NCBI RefSeq assembly: GCF_003600835.1
Contig: NZ_NQYC01000001.1
Coordinates: 3,681,001 to 3,745,000 of the forward strand
DNA: 64,000 nucleotides
Direction: 5' to 3'
Source of the DNA: Bacillus sp. PK3_68
Lineage (GTDB): Bacteria > Bacillota > Bacilli > Bacillales > Domibacillaceae
The position numbers and the translations under genes were made by a program. Of this stretch, positions 1 through 9,484 are shown one piece after another. The notes under the pieces are model-generated. The model saw only the letters and a list, made by a program, of their open reading frames with translations, made no database searches and had not been told where the DNA came from. Position 1 is the first letter of the stretch, and every line of letters starts with the position of its first letter.

Positions 1-105
1 CCAAAGGCTTTTCCCTCCGTGTGTCTCAACAGCATCTATTTTTCTCTCCCAATATACCTATTTTTCTTTAAGTGTAAGAGATGAGAAAAGCACTGTCAAT
101 GATCT

Positions 106-183
106 TGATAATCATTTTCAATTATTCATTGACAAAACATTTCCCATCCCATAATATCTACATGTAAATGAAAATCATTTTCA
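106..183 (+). promoter_or_regulatory. Fur-controlled promoter of siderophore-binding lipoprotein gene
   Basis: Two 7-1-7 Fur boxes flank a promoter. TGATAATCATTTTCA lies at 106-120 and the perfect palindrome TGAAAATCATTTTCA at 169-183. Between them is TTGACA at 129-134, a 17-base spacer and TAATAT at 152-157. The second box would cover the transcription start and the first lies just upstream of the -35. Iron repression by Fur is the natural reading (established consensus, inferred binding). Confidence 0.85.
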
Positions 184-199
184 TATAGGGGGAAAATAT

Positions 200-1204
200 A
201 TGCATACATATTTTACACGCAATCGCTTTTCATCGCTGTTGGCAGCATTCATGCTAGTCATTGTTTTTGCACTGGCGGGCTGCGGCAATGAAGAAAAGCA
301 ACCTTCGAAAGATAATAAAGCGTCGAATGAAGCAAACACAACTGAGAGCAAACCTTACACCGTAGAACATGCCATGGGAAAAACAGAAATCAAAGGTAAT
401 CCTAAACGTGTTGTCATTCTGACAAACGAAGGCACGGAAGCCCTTTTGGCATTGGGAGTAAAACCTGTAGGTGCTGTACAATCATGGACAGGCAACCCTT
501 GGTATAAACATATTGAGGATGACATGAAAGGTGTTAAAAGTGTTGGGAATGAAGGTGAACCAAGTGTAGAAACTATTGCTTCATTGAAACCGGATTTAAT
601 TATCGGCAATAAAATGCGACACGAAAAAATTTACGAGCAGTTAAGCGCGATTGCTCCGACGGTCTACTCAGAAACGCTGCGCGGTGATTGGAAAGAAAAC
701 TTTAAACTTTATGCGAAAGCAGTAAATAAAGAAGAAGAAGGAAACCAAGTAATTACTGACTTTGACAAGCGCGTCCAAGAATTAAAAGGCAAGCTTGGTG
801 ACAAAGTGAACCAAAAAGTTTCTATTGTCCGTTTCATGCCTGGTGATGTTCGGATTTATCACAAGGATACTTTCTCCGGCGTTATTTTAGATCAATTAGG
901 CTTTGCCCGTCCGAAGGGCCAGGAGCAGCCGGATTTCGCTGAGAAAAATGTAACGAAAGAGCGTATTCCTGCAATGGATGGAGACATTCTTTTCTACTTC
1001 ACATATGACCCGGCAGAAAGCAAAGGGGAGGCACCGAAGTTAGAAGAAGAATGGGTTAACGATCCGCTATTCAAAAACTTAAATGTCGTAAAAAATAACA
1101 ACATCCATAAAGTGGACGATGCTGTCTGGAATACAGCGGGCGGCGTAGTAGCAGCTAATTTATTCCTGGATGATATTGAGAAATATTTTTTAACTGAGAA
1201 GTAA
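200..1204 (+). CDS. Iron-siderophore ABC transporter substrate-binding lipoprotein
   Basis: This is a 334-aa extracytoplasmic binding protein of the FecB/FhuD type, expected to capture a ferric siderophore and hand it to an ABC permease. The N-terminus has a hydrophobic signal and a lipobox (ALAGC, Cys28). A low-complexity Lys/Ser/Asn linker follows, then a periplasmic-binding fold with the usual features of the family: VVILTNEGTEALLALGVKPVG in the first lobe and the segment ETIASLKPDLIIG. The start has an AGGGGG ribosome site at 187-192. No permease or ATPase genes are adjacent, so it is an orphan binding protein that must use a transporter encoded elsewhere or outside the left edge. Two Fur boxes upstream support the iron role. 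The exact siderophore cannot be told. Confidence 0.88.
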   Translation: MHTYFTRNRFSSLLAAFMLVIVFALAGCGNEEKQPSKDNKASNEANTTESKPYTVEHAMGKTEIKGNPKRVVILTNEGTEALLALGVKPVGAVQSWTGNPWYKHIEDDMKGVKSVGNEGEPSVETIASLKPDLIIGNKMRHEKIYEQLSAIAPTVYSETLRGDWKENFKLYAKAVNKEEEGNQVITDFDKRVQELKGKLGDKVNQKVSIVRFMPGDVRIYHKDTFSGVILDQLGFARPKGQEQPDFAEKNVTKERIPAMDGDILFYFTYDPAESKGEAPKLEEEWVNDPLFKNLNVVKNNNIHKVDDAVWNTAGGVVAANLFLDDIEKYFLTEK

Positions 1205-1240
1205 GCTTTTTTCAAGCGATATAGCCAGGATTTGTCTATA

Positions 1241-1274
1241 AAAACCTCCTTATTAAAATAAGGAGGTTTTTTGT
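1241..1274 (+). terminator. Rho-independent terminator
   Basis: The stem AAAACCTCCTTA pairs with TAAGGAGGTTTT and is followed by T residues, 37 bases after the lipoprotein stop codon. Confidence 0.9.
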
Positions 1275-1389
1275 GCAGACAAAAATTTTATTTTTTAACT
1301 GTAAGGAAGGAGATGTTCTATGTTAAGATAGTCATTAAGTTCCATTATAAGGGAATAGATTAGGTTAAAAGACATGAAGGAGGGAAGGG

Positions 1390-2741
1390 ATGGAACCAAA
1401 TTTATCACCTATCAGACCTAGTTTTAAACCAAAAGCTAATCATTTCTACATATCTATTAAGATGAAATTCTGGATAAGCCATGCTGTTTCTGTTGGATGG
1501 ATGCTTTTTTCTATTTATCTTTCATTGCCTTGGCTGGAGAACTTGTCTTCCATTGTCTCTTTTCCTTTAGCTCTTTTCATTATTGGAGGAATCGCTTACG
1601 TTCCAGGTTACATGAATGCCTTTCTAATAATGAGCTTATTACTAGACCGGCAGCCAACATTAAAAGATGAACATCCAACTGATGCGGTAACCTTGCTTAT
1701 TGCCGCTTACAATGAAGAAGCGACGATTTTTGACACCCTTCAATATGTAGCTAATCAAGATTATGATGGAGAAATCTATACGGTTGTCATCAATAATAAC
1801 TCAACAGATCATACCTGCCAGGAAGTTATGAGGGCGAAGAAAGAGCTGAATTTAAATCTTACCCTCTTGCATGAGGCTAAGCCTGGTAAGTTCCATGCGT
1901 TGAATAAAGGATTGCAGTATGTAACCACGCCTTATGTTATTACTCTTGATGCAGATACGCTGCTCCATCCATCAGCTATTCGTTATCTAGTGTCAAGGAT
2001 AGAAAGCAGCCCTGCCAATGTAGGTGCAGTAGCTGGATCGATGCTTGTTCGCAATAGCCGAGAAACAATTTGGAGAGAATACAGGAGTGGGATTACTTTC
2101 TTGGGATTGCCTCGATAAAGAGATTGCAAGGGTTATATCAAGGTACACTCGTCGCACAGGGGGCTTTCAGCTTGTATAAAACAGAATGTGTGCGAGAAGT
2201 TCAAGGGTGGCCTGATGCAATTGGCGAAGATATCGTATTAACTTGGAGGCTGTTACGTAACGAGTGGAAGGTGTATTTTGAACCTTTAGCTGTAGCTTTT
2301 ACAGATGTGCCTCCTACGTTTAATCACTTTGTTAAGCAGCGTTCTAGGTGGGCAAGAGGGATGATCGAAGGACTAATTGAAGTGAAGCCATGGAATCAGC
2401 CACAATTATATACCAAATATTTAACGGGAATTAACTTGATCATGCCTTATTTAGACTTCATTTATACATTTTGTTGGATTCCTGGATTGATTTTAGCCTT
2501 TTTTGGTTTTTACTGGATTGTGGGTCCTATGACTTTATTCGTTTTACCTTTAACTATTGTCAGTTACGGCTCATTGTACATTTACCAGAAACAGTATGTA
2601 TTTAAAAATCTTCATTTAAGAGTAAGAAAAAACAAGAGAGGATTCATTTTATTTATTCTCTGTTATCAAATGATTATGTCTCCAGTTTCTGTATGGGGAT
2701 ATTTGCAGGAGCTTTTTAAGTTAAAACGTGTGTGGCAATAA
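1390..2741 (+). pseudogene. Family 2 glycosyltransferase (IcaA/PgaC-like), frameshifted
   Basis: This is a processive membrane glycosyltransferase of the poly-N-acetylglucosamine or hyaluronan synthase type, broken into two frames. The first part (1390-2118) has N-terminal membrane segments, the nucleotide-sugar binding start (LLIAAYNEEA) and the DAD motif (TLDADTLL). The second part carries GED (AIGEDIVLTW), the QRSRW motif typical of processive enzymes, and three or so C-terminal membrane segments. The frames join near 2083, where TACAGGAGTGG reads correctly if one C is restored (TACCAG), giving about 450 aa. The apparent TTG start at 2070 is an artefact of the break. No deacetylase or export partner gene is next to it, so the polymer is unknown. 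The single-base loss may be a sequencing error. Confidence 0.8.
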
Positions 2742-2832
2742 GTGGACTTCCATAAAGCCACCGTACGGTTTTTAATGCGGAAGAGGGTTTTTTCCAACTC
2801 TTTGATAAGAAAGAAGGATGTTTGGATAACCG

Positions 2833-2875
2833 GCAGCAAGCAGAAAAGGAGACTTCTCTGCTTGCTGCTTTTTCA
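2833..2875 (+). terminator. Rho-independent terminator
   Basis: A perfect 12-bp stem (GCAGCAAGCAGA at 2833-2844 with TCTGCTTGCTGC at 2857-2868) is followed by TTTTTC. It ends the glycosyltransferase transcript. Confidence 0.9.
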
Positions 2876-2934
2876 TTTTCTATTACTTGTACGCATGTGT
2901 AATATTTAAAGCTCTAAAGTTAGCCCATAGTATA

Positions 2935-3045
2935 GAAGAAGGGAGCAGCAGCTGGGATAAACGATTCCCGATGAAGACTCGAACGGGTGCACGAGACGAG
3001 GAGGCTTACGGACCGCCTGTCTGCAGTGAAAATCAACACTCAAGT
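2935..3045. repeat. Degenerate copy of a Bacillaceae interspersed repeat
   Basis: The block is locally GC-rich and contains GACGAGGAGGCTTACGGACC followed by GCC, and ends AAAATCAACA. From memory this matches the core and end of a roughly 110-bp palindromic interspersed element common in intergenic regions of Bacillus-type genomes. The left half is decayed here. A short open frame across it (2887-3081) has no ribosome site or recognisable protein and I do not call it. The rest of the 2742-3238 gap holds the upstream terminator and the downstream Fur promoter. Confidence 0.5.
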
Positions 3046-3164
3046 ATATATAATAAACGGACTGTTGCCCTCCTTTTTTAAGTGGCTGACCCTATGCGAA
3101 GAGAGGAAATTAAAGAGAGAATGAGATAGATTGTTTCCTTTAAAATAACCGGTAAAAAACAACA

Positions 3165-3202
3165 TTGACAACATAATTGACAATGATTATCATTAATAAT
3201 CA
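3165..3202 (+). promoter_or_regulatory. Fur-controlled promoter of the efe operon
   Basis: TTGACA at 3165-3170 with a 17-base spacer gives TATCAT at 3188-3193. A Fur box, TGACAATGATTATCA (3178-3192), continues into a second half-overlapping copy ending AATAATCA near 3202. The box covers the -10 region, so iron-bound Fur should block the promoter. Confidence 0.8.
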
Positions 3203-3238
3203 TCAGAATACAAAAATACAAGATTAGGGGTCTCACAA

Positions 3239-4108
3239 ATGAATCAAATAGTCCGAAATGTAGGGATTTTATTGCTGTCAAGCAGTCTTTTAGTTGGGTG
3301 TGGAGATGCCGGGTCAAAGGACTCGGAAAGCAAAGAAGCGAGTCAGGGCTTGAAAGCAGAGCAAGCGAACAAGCTGGATAAAGAAGTCAATACTTACAAG
3401 GAATTTGCTTCAGAGCAGCTGGACCAATTTGTTATTCAGACAGAAGCGTTTGCAGAAGCAGTCAAAGCAGGTGATGTAGAGAAGGCGAAAGAGCTATACG
3501 CACCAGCAAGGATGTATTTTGAACGTTCAGAACCTATTGCAGAGAGTTTCGGCGATCTGGATCCACGCATTGATGCTCGTTTGGCAGACGTGAAAGAAGA
3601 GGGGCAAGGAGAAGAAGAGTGGTCCGGCTACCATAAAATTGAAAAAGGTCTTTGGGTTGACGGAACGACTAAAGGATATGAAGCCGTGGCCGATCAATTA
3701 TTAAAAGATGTAAAAGAGCTTCGTGCAAAAGTTGAAACAGTTGATGTAACACCGGATTTAATGATTACTGGGGCCGTTGATTTATTAAATGAGGTCTCTA
3801 CATCAAAAATTACAGGAGAAGAGGAAATTTATTCTCATACTGACTTGTACGACTTTAAAGCCAACGTTGAAGGCGCTGAGAAAATTTTCGGGATTTTTAA
3901 GCCAAAATTACAAGAAAAAGATGCTGAGCTTGCTAAAACATTAGAAGAAAACTTTGGAACATTAAATGGATTACTAGCTAAGTACGAAGATGGAAAAGGC
4001 GGATATGTGTCTTACGAAACATTAACGAAAGAAGATACGAAAGCATTATCGGAAGCTGTCGATCATTTAGGGGAACCTTTAAGCCAAATGGCCATTGTTG
4101 TGGAGTGA
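3239..4108 (+). CDS. efeM: EfeM/EfeO-type iron-binding lipoprotein (M75, imelysin domain)
   Basis: This 289-aa lipoprotein is the extracytoplasmic iron-binding part of the Efe ferrous/ferric uptake system. It has a signal with lipobox (LLVGC, Cys21), a charged linker and an M75/imelysin helical domain with the metal-binding HxxE motif (HKIE, His132-Glu135, in the context EEWSGYHKIEKG). The N-terminal cupredoxin domain found in proteobacterial EfeO is absent, so it is the short EfeM form, smaller than B. subtilis YwbM. It has an AGGGG ribosome site. It is first in an operon with efeB (5 bases downstream) and efeU, behind a Fur box. Confidence 0.88.
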   Translation: MNQIVRNVGILLLSSSLLVGCGDAGSKDSESKEASQGLKAEQANKLDKEVNTYKEFASEQLDQFVIQTEAFAEAVKAGDVEKAKELYAPARMYFERSEPIAESFGDLDPRIDARLADVKEEGQGEEEWSGYHKIEKGLWVDGTTKGYEAVADQLLKDVKELRAKVETVDVTPDLMITGAVDLLNEVSTSKITGEEEIYSHTDLYDFKANVEGAEKIFGIFKPKLQEKDAELAKTLEENFGTLNGLLAKYEDGKGGYVSYETLTKEDTKALSEAVDHLGEPLSQMAIVVE

Positions 4109-4113
4109 GATAA

Positions 4114-5384
4114 ATGAGCAATCAAGAGGAAAAATCCATCTTGCAAAAAGAAGTGTCTCGGCGTGACGTGCTAAAGTTTGCCGGAATCGGAGGAGCCGGG
4201 GTCATCCTCGGCGCTTCTGGTCTGACAGGGGCGTTAACGGCTTTTGGAGCGAACCCGTTTATTGATGACGATCAAACAGCAGCTAATAAAATTAATTTTT
4301 ACGGCAAGCACCAGCCGGGTATTTTAACGAAGAATCCGGAGCATGTCTATTTTGTCTCGCTGAACTGCACCGCGAAGTCTAAAAAAGAATTGAAGGAAAT
4401 GTTTCAGCTATGGACAAATTACAGTGCTCAATTAATGAATGGCAAACTGGTGGAGCCTTATACGGCGAATAAGCTGCTTCCTACAGCAGATACAGGAGAA
4501 GCAGCAGGGCTTAATGCTTCCCATCTTACATTGACATTCGGGGTAGGACCGAGCCTGTTTGAGAAAAAAGAACTCGGGTTGAAACAGATGAAGCCGAAAG
4601 AACTAGTGGACCTCCCTCATTTTCCAAAAGATCAGTTGGACCCAAATTATGTCGGCGGTGACATCTGCATTCAAGCATGTGCAGACGATCCACAGGTCGC
4701 TTTTCATGCGGTGCGTAATTTAGTCCGCGCAGCAAGGGGAAAAGTAACGATGCGCTGGTCGCAAACGGGATTTAACTCTTATGAGATGAAAAATAAGAAG
4801 AAACTAACGCCGCGCAACTTATTTGCGTTTAAAGATGGCACAGGTAATCCAAATGTGGACAATGTGAAAGAAATGAATGAAGTCGTTTGGGTTCAGCCGG
4901 GAGAATCAAAAAGCTGGATGGCCGGGGGACTTATTTAGTAGCAAGACGAATCCAAATGCATTTGGAAACGTGGGATCGCACGGCTTTATCGGCACAAGAG
5001 GCCACATTTGGGAGGTACCGTGACACAGGCGCCCCGCTTGGGAAAGAGGACGAATTTGAAGATATGGGACTTGAACGCAAAGAAAACGGCGAGCCTGTTG
5101 TTCCTGTTGATTCTCATGTATATCTGGCAAGACAAGTGAAGGACCGTCTATTGCGACGTTCATTCTCCTACTCAGACGGAATCCATCCGAATACGGGGGC
5201 GTTCGATGCGGGGTTGTTGTTTATATCGTTTCAAAAGCATCCGAAACAATTTATTAATATCCAAAATAGTTTTGGCCGAGCGGACAAATTGAACGAATAT
5301 ATTACGCATCGTGGAAGTGCACTATTTGCCTGTTTTCCAGGCGTGAAAAAGGGGAGCTACCTTGGAGCGGAGTTGTTTGGTTAA
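4114..5384 (+). pseudogene. efeB: EfeB Dyp-type haem peroxidase, Tat-exported, frameshifted
   Basis: This is the deferrochelatase/peroxidase of the Efe system, thought to oxidise ferrous iron or release iron from haem before EfeU import. The N-terminus has a twin-arginine signal (SRRDVLKFAG, residues 15-24) and hydrophobic stretch. The Dyp fold follows with FAFKDGTGNP and, in the second frame, GRYRDTGAPLG and SYSDG. The reading frame breaks at a run of five G (4924-4928). With six G it reads WMAGGTYLVARR and yields a 423-aa protein, close to B. subtilis YwbN (416 aa). The break could be a base-calling error or a true or slippage mutation. It sits between efeM and efeU in one operon. Confidence 0.85.
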
Positions 5385-5396
5385 GGAGAGGGTTAG

Positions 5397-7115
5397 ATGA
5401 AAAAGATTGTTATCCTATTCGGTTTGCTGTTGTATATGCTTTCTCCTATACAACCCGTACACGCCGAGGAGAGTTACAGCGATTTATTTATCTCAGTCGG
5501 CGATGCCATGATGAAAACAAAAGCAGAGGACTGGAAAGCGGTAGATGCATTTGTTGCTCAATTGAATAAAGATTGGAAACAAGTAGATCAAACGGACAGC
5601 AAAGAAGCAAAAAAAGTAGATGAAGCCCTTTTGCAGGTAAATAAAGTAGCAGGCAAACATAAAAAAGAACCGATGCTCGCTGCTTTATCCGTTATGTCGC
5701 ATGCGCTAGTAGCGTTTGATAAGGAACAAAACCCAGTCGATGAAGAAGAACAGCGACTTGAGGTGAAGTCGGCATTTATGCCTGTTTTAGCTGATTTGCA
5801 AACAGCTATTAAAAACAAAGATGCAGAGGAAGCCTATGCCCAATACCAAAAGTGTTTGTCGACATGGAACCGGAACGAAAGTATTGTGCGCGAACAAAGT
5901 ATTGCTTATTATGGGCAAATCGAAACCCAGTTGGGCTTTCTCCGAATAGCACTGTTACAAGATGAGAAAGACTTTGAGCAAATTAGTGGCATCTACGACA
6001 AGTTGGCAGAAGCGGTAGATGGATTTGTCTCTGGCAGGGAGATAAAAGCTAACAATAACAATTACTCTTTACACACATTAGTTGATTTGTTAGGGAAAGC
6101 AGATCAAGCCATTGATAATAATCAGCCTAAAGAAGCTGTTTCTTTCTTGCAGGAGTTCTTAACAGTTTGGCCGTCAGTTGAAGGGGACGTTCGAACGCGA
6201 AACGGCGGTTTATATACAAAGCTGGAAAGTGATATTCCGATCATTGCCGGAAAGCTTTCTTCTTCTGATGCAAATGTAGTGGAAAAACAGCAAAAGAAGA
6301 TCAATGAGTACAAGCAATCGATTGAGCTGTTGCAGGGGAAAAGTTACACCATGTGGGATGCTGCATTGATTATGCTTCGTGAAGGATTGGAAGCCCTGCT
6401 GATCGTAGCCGCTTTGATTGCCTTTTTACGAAAAGCTAATGCTTCGCAACATCAAAAATGGATTTGGCTCGGTGCTCTTGCAGGAATCATTATGAGTGTT
6501 GTAGCTGCTGTAGTCATTAATATTATGTTTTCGGCAGCCACAGCAGGGGCTAATCGGGAAACGATTGAAGGAGTAACTGGAATTATAGCCGTTGTTATGA
6601 TGATCGGTGTCGGTGTCTGGCTGCATCAAAAATCGAACATGAAAGCATGGAACCAGTATATCCAAAAGCAAATGGGAACCGCTCTTTCAACAGGAAGTAT
6701 TATCTCGATGGCGTTAGTCAGCTTCCTGTCGATTTTTAGAGAAGGAGCAGAAACGGTTATCTTCTACATGGGGATGGCCCCATCAATAAGTACAGGCAAA
6801 TTGCTTGCCGGTATTTTGCTTGCTCTTGTTATTTTGAGTGTATTCGCCTTTTTGCTCATCCGTTACAGTACAAAAATTGCTGTTGGCCCTTTCTTTAAGA
6901 TTGCCACCATTTTAATTTATTTCCTGGCGTTTAAGATATTAGGTATGAGCATTCATGCTTTACAGTTAACCGGCCATATTGGAACGACACAAATACACAG
7001 CTTGCCGATTGTTAGCTGGATCGGCTTTTATCCGACATGGGAAACGATTATTCCCCAATTGGTACTTCTCGCTATTATAGCAATGACTGCTATGTGGATG
7101 AATAAGAGAGCATGA
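5397..7115 (+). CDS. efeU: EfeU/FTR1-family iron permease with extracytoplasmic N-domain
   Basis: This 572-aa permease brings iron across the membrane in the EfeUOB system. A cleavable signal peptide (cut near residue 23) leads a helical outside domain of about 290 residues. The FTR1 membrane part follows with about seven helices and the two iron-binding REXXE motifs, REGLE (residues 328-332) and REGAE (residues 448-452). The start has GGAGAGGG upstream, and the gene lies 12 bases after efeB. A long N-domain on EfeU is common in Gram-positive FTR1 proteins; it may partly stand in for the missing cupredoxin part of EfeO (inference). Confidence 0.9.
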   Translation: MKKIVILFGLLLYMLSPIQPVHAEESYSDLFISVGDAMMKTKAEDWKAVDAFVAQLNKDWKQVDQTDSKEAKKVDEALLQVNKVAGKHKKEPMLAALSVMSHALVAFDKEQNPVDEEEQRLEVKSAFMPVLADLQTAIKNKDAEEAYAQYQKCLSTWNRNESIVREQSIAYYGQIETQLGFLRIALLQDEKDFEQISGIYDKLAEAVDGFVSGREIKANNNNYSLHTLVDLLGKADQAIDNNQPKEAVSFLQEFLTVWPSVEGDVRTRNGGLYTKLESDIPIIAGKLSSSDANVVEKQQKKINEYKQSIELLQGKSYTMWDAALIMLREGLEALLIVAALIAFLRKANASQHQKWIWLGALAGIIMSVVAAVVINIMFSAATAGANRETIEGVTGIIAVVMMIGVGVWLHQKSNMKAWNQYIQKQMGTALSTGSIISMALVSFLSIFREGAETVIFYMGMAPSISTGKLLAGILLALVILSVFAFLLIRYSTKIAVGPFFKIATILIYFLAFKILGMSIHALQLTGHIGTTQIHSLPIVSWIGFYPTWETIIPQLVLLAIIAMTAMWMNKRA

Positions 7116-7188
7116 ATCAAAGAAATATAGTTTTAATCTAATTCTTAGTTCCTTGCGTTCCTGTTTATCAAGGATGATGTTTACGATG

Positions 7189-7222
7189 ACCGCAATGCCT
7201 TTTACAAGGTGTTGCGGTTTTT
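7189..7222 (+). terminator. Terminator of the efe operon
   Basis: The stem ACCGCAA...CCTT pairs with AAGG...TTGCGGT, interrupted by one TG/TG bulge, and is followed by TTTTTG. Confidence 0.8.
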
Positions 7223-8043
7223 GATATGGCACTTAACCTATTAAAATTGACTGTTAAGTAGCTCTGTAAACCTTCTGGTTAATTTCAGCCTTTATTGCCT
7301 AATGTAAAATAAGGTGCGATTAAGGTACTCTATTATTTGGAGAAAGGGCTGAGCGAATAAGAGAAAGGAGTTTATCTTGAGAGGGGCCGGGTATAAGGAA
7401 GTGTTAATAAAAAGTAAAGGGGAGAAGAAGAAAAGCAGGAAATGATGGAAAATATAAATTAAGGCGCTGGACAACCTATTGTCCGTGTGTCGGGCAGCTT
7501 GTTAACCAAGAATTATCGTACACTGGCCAGGCCTCGGGAAAGAAAGACGTAGTCACTACATGCACAGGCATTGAAGATCAATGTTCTTCTTGTATATTTT
7601 TAATGGGTTCCAACATTTATAAATAAAGAGCAAGATGTACGAAGGCCTAATCATTATTTGAATTGAGAATGACTCATCCATTATTTCATATAAAACAACT
7701 AAAAGATGAACAGGTTTATCGCCCAGACAATGTGGAGCGATTTTTTTATTTGTATAGGTCCATCCTTGCAAATAATAGGCAATGTAATATGAAAAACGCT
7801 AGTAGCTGGAATCAGGGTATGCTCTCACTTCAAGCTAGTAACGTAAACGCGAAAGAAAAGACATCGAATAAACAGTCTTTTCAAGAAGCAGAGAATAGAA
7901 AGAGCAGGGAGCTGGAGTCATGGTTCAAGAAAGGGATCGTTGCTACGCTTCCTGATAAAGGGCTCATCCCGTTGTGATATTTGCGGAAAAAGACGTTGAG
8001 CAAATAGAACAGCTAGGAGTAAAGGAATCATAAAAATTTAATC
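7223..8043. other. Region without a convincing intact gene; possible decayed gene
   Basis: No recognisable gene. A 104-codon frame (7663-7977, TTG start, no clear ribosome site) begins RMTHPLFHIKQLKDEQV and matches no family I know. Just after it, in another frame, AHPVVIFAEKDVEQIEQL runs to a stop at 8033. It looks like a genuine protein tail and is followed by a terminator. Together they could be remnants of one broken gene. The part before 7640 shows nothing I can assign. Confidence 0.3.
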
Positions 8044-8082
8044 AAAAGCCTTACTTTCATTTAGAGGAAGTAAGGCTTTTTT
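8044..8082 (+). terminator. Rho-independent terminator
   Basis: AAAAGCCTTACTT pairs with AAGTAAGGCTTTT and is followed by a T run. It also lies downstream of the regulator that reads in from the right. Confidence 0.85.
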
Positions 8083-8129
8083 GGGTGGTTATATTTTTTG
8101 TTGAGCAAGAGAAGAAGAAGAGAATTTGC

Positions 8130-8687
8130 TCAGTTTGGATAATAGATAGTCATACTTAATCGGGTTAATGCTTCTCCAGAATTATAATAAGTATGCGGCT
8201 TATCAGCTCTAAATCTGATTGAATCGCCGCTTTTTAATTTATAGCTTTTTTCGCTGACACAAATGGTTACTTCTCCATCGAAAACTGTGATAAACTCCTC
8301 GGTTCCTTCTTTGTGAGCCTGAGAATTTAATCGTCCTTCTTTTTCAATCTCAACAGAGTAAACTTCAAAGCGCCTGTCCTCTTGAAAGGGGAAGGATGGG
8401 TATACTCTATATCTGCCGTTGTCCTCATCCAGCACTTGAATATCACTTCTTAAAACTACTTTAGTATCAGGCTGCGGATTATTAATGAGAGAGGTAAAGG
8501 AAACCTTTAATCCGTTAGCAATTTTCCAAATCGTTGTTAGTGTTGGGCTTGACTCTCCTCTTTCAATTTGCCCGATCATTGTTTTGCTTACTCCGCTTAA
8601 TTGAGAGACTTTTTCCAAACTTAATTTTTCTTTTTCCCTAATAGCCTTTAAATTTTTTGCAAGAATAAGATGAACTTCCTCCATCAA
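8130..8687 (-). CDS. XRE-family transcriptional regulator with C-terminal cupin
   Basis: This 185-aa regulator has an N-terminal helix-turn-helix of the XRE/Cro type (about residues 7-61, SLEKVSQLSGVSKTMIGQIE) and a small-molecule-binding cupin_2 domain (about residues 105-180, AHKEGTEEFITVFDGEV). Proteins of this build usually control amino acid export or catabolism genes. It is divergent from a LysE/RhtB-type exporter 110 bases away and separated from it by inverted repeats, so it most likely controls that gene and itself. Confidence 0.85.
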   Translation of the reverse strand: MMEEVHLILAKNLKAIREKEKLSLEKVSQLSGVSKTMIGQIERGESSPTLTTIWKIANGLKVSFTSLINNPQPDTKVVLRSDIQVLDEDNGRYRVYPSFPFQEDRRFEVYSVEIEKEGRLNSQAHKEGTEEFITVFDGEVTICVSEKSYKLKSGDSIRFRADKPHTYYNSGEALTRLSMTIYYPN

Positions 8688-8710
8688 ATCCCTCCTATAT
8701 ATTGTGCTTT

Positions 8711-8772
8711 ATAACGTTTATTTTGTATAATAAAAAGCACGACGTTATATTGTCTGTTTCGGACATTATAAC
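8711..8772. promoter_or_regulatory. Operator region between regulator and exporter
   Basis: Two overlapping dyads: ATAACGT (8711-8717) with ACGTTAT (8742-8748), and a better one, GTTATAtTGTC (8744-8754) with GACAtTATAAC (8762-8772) around a 7-base centre. The placement between divergent genes suggests binding sites for the XRE-cupin protein (inference). Confidence 0.55.
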
Positions 8773-8797
8773 ATATATCGTGAAAGGGGAGCTTGAA

Positions 8798-9382
8798 ATG
8801 CCTGTATTTTCCTTCTTGCTATTTGTGATTATTACCAGTTTTACCCTGGGACCTAACAATTTTATGGCAATGGCGTTTGCCAATAAACATGGAATGAAAA
8901 AAACAGTTAAATTCTCTTTAGGAGTAGGTGTTGGGTTTTTTATTATCGCGTTATTATGTAGTTGTTTTAATCTTTTTCTTACAACTGTCATGCCAATCAT
9001 TGAATTTCCTTTAACTATTTTTGGTGTAGTCTACATGCTATATTTAGCTTTTAAAATACTTACGAGTAAGGGAAATACTAATAGTAATAATCAAGATAAA
9101 CAGAACTTTTTCTTGATAGGCGTCTTGGTGCAATTTGTCAATCCGAAAGGCATCCTTTTTGGTATTACAGTCGTCTCCACCTTCATTCTTCCTTACTACA
9201 CTTCCTACTCCAGCTATTTTCTTTTTTCATTGTTTTTAGGAATGGTCGGTATAGTGAGCACATTTAGCTGGAGCCTGTTTGGTTCGGTTTTTCAAAAGTT
9301 CTTGGTAAAATACAGACGATCATTTAATGCAGTAATGGCCGCCTTATTGGTATACAGTGCTTTTTCTATTCTTGTTAAATAG
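8798..9382 (+). CDS. LysE/RhtB-family amino acid exporter
   Basis: This 194-aa membrane protein of the LysE family exports amino acids or related small molecules. It has about six hydrophobic segments and the family start pattern, where an early helix is followed by TLGPNNFMAMAFANKHGMKK (compare PGPN in LysE/RhtB). I chose ATG 8798 because AAAGGGGA lies 8 bases upstream; the frame is open further left but without a ribosome site. The substrate is unknown. It is divergent from the XRE-cupin regulator that likely controls it. Confidence 0.82.
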   Translation: MPVFSFLLFVIITSFTLGPNNFMAMAFANKHGMKKTVKFSLGVGVGFFIIALLCSCFNLFLTTVMPIIEFPLTIFGVVYMLYLAFKILTSKGNTNSNNQDKQNFFLIGVLVQFVNPKGILFGITVVSTFILPYYTSYSSYFLFSLFLGMVGIVSTFSWSLFGSVFQKFLVKYRRSFNAVMAALLVYSAFSILVK

Positions 9383-9484
9383 AGTCATGAGCAGAGGGGG
9401 ATTTCAAGCAGGAAAAAACCATCTGTTTTTCTAAAGCAGTATAATAAAGAAAAGCTCTGATTGGGATGAAAAGGAGGAATTACC

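Noticed and set aside
2070-2200. Separate glycosyltransferase gene starting with TTG at 2070
   Set aside because: It has no ribosome site and the frame continues the upstream glycosyltransferase after a one-base loss.
2887-3081. 64-residue open frame
   Set aside because: It lies across a repeat-like GC-rich block, has no ribosome site and no protein-like pattern.
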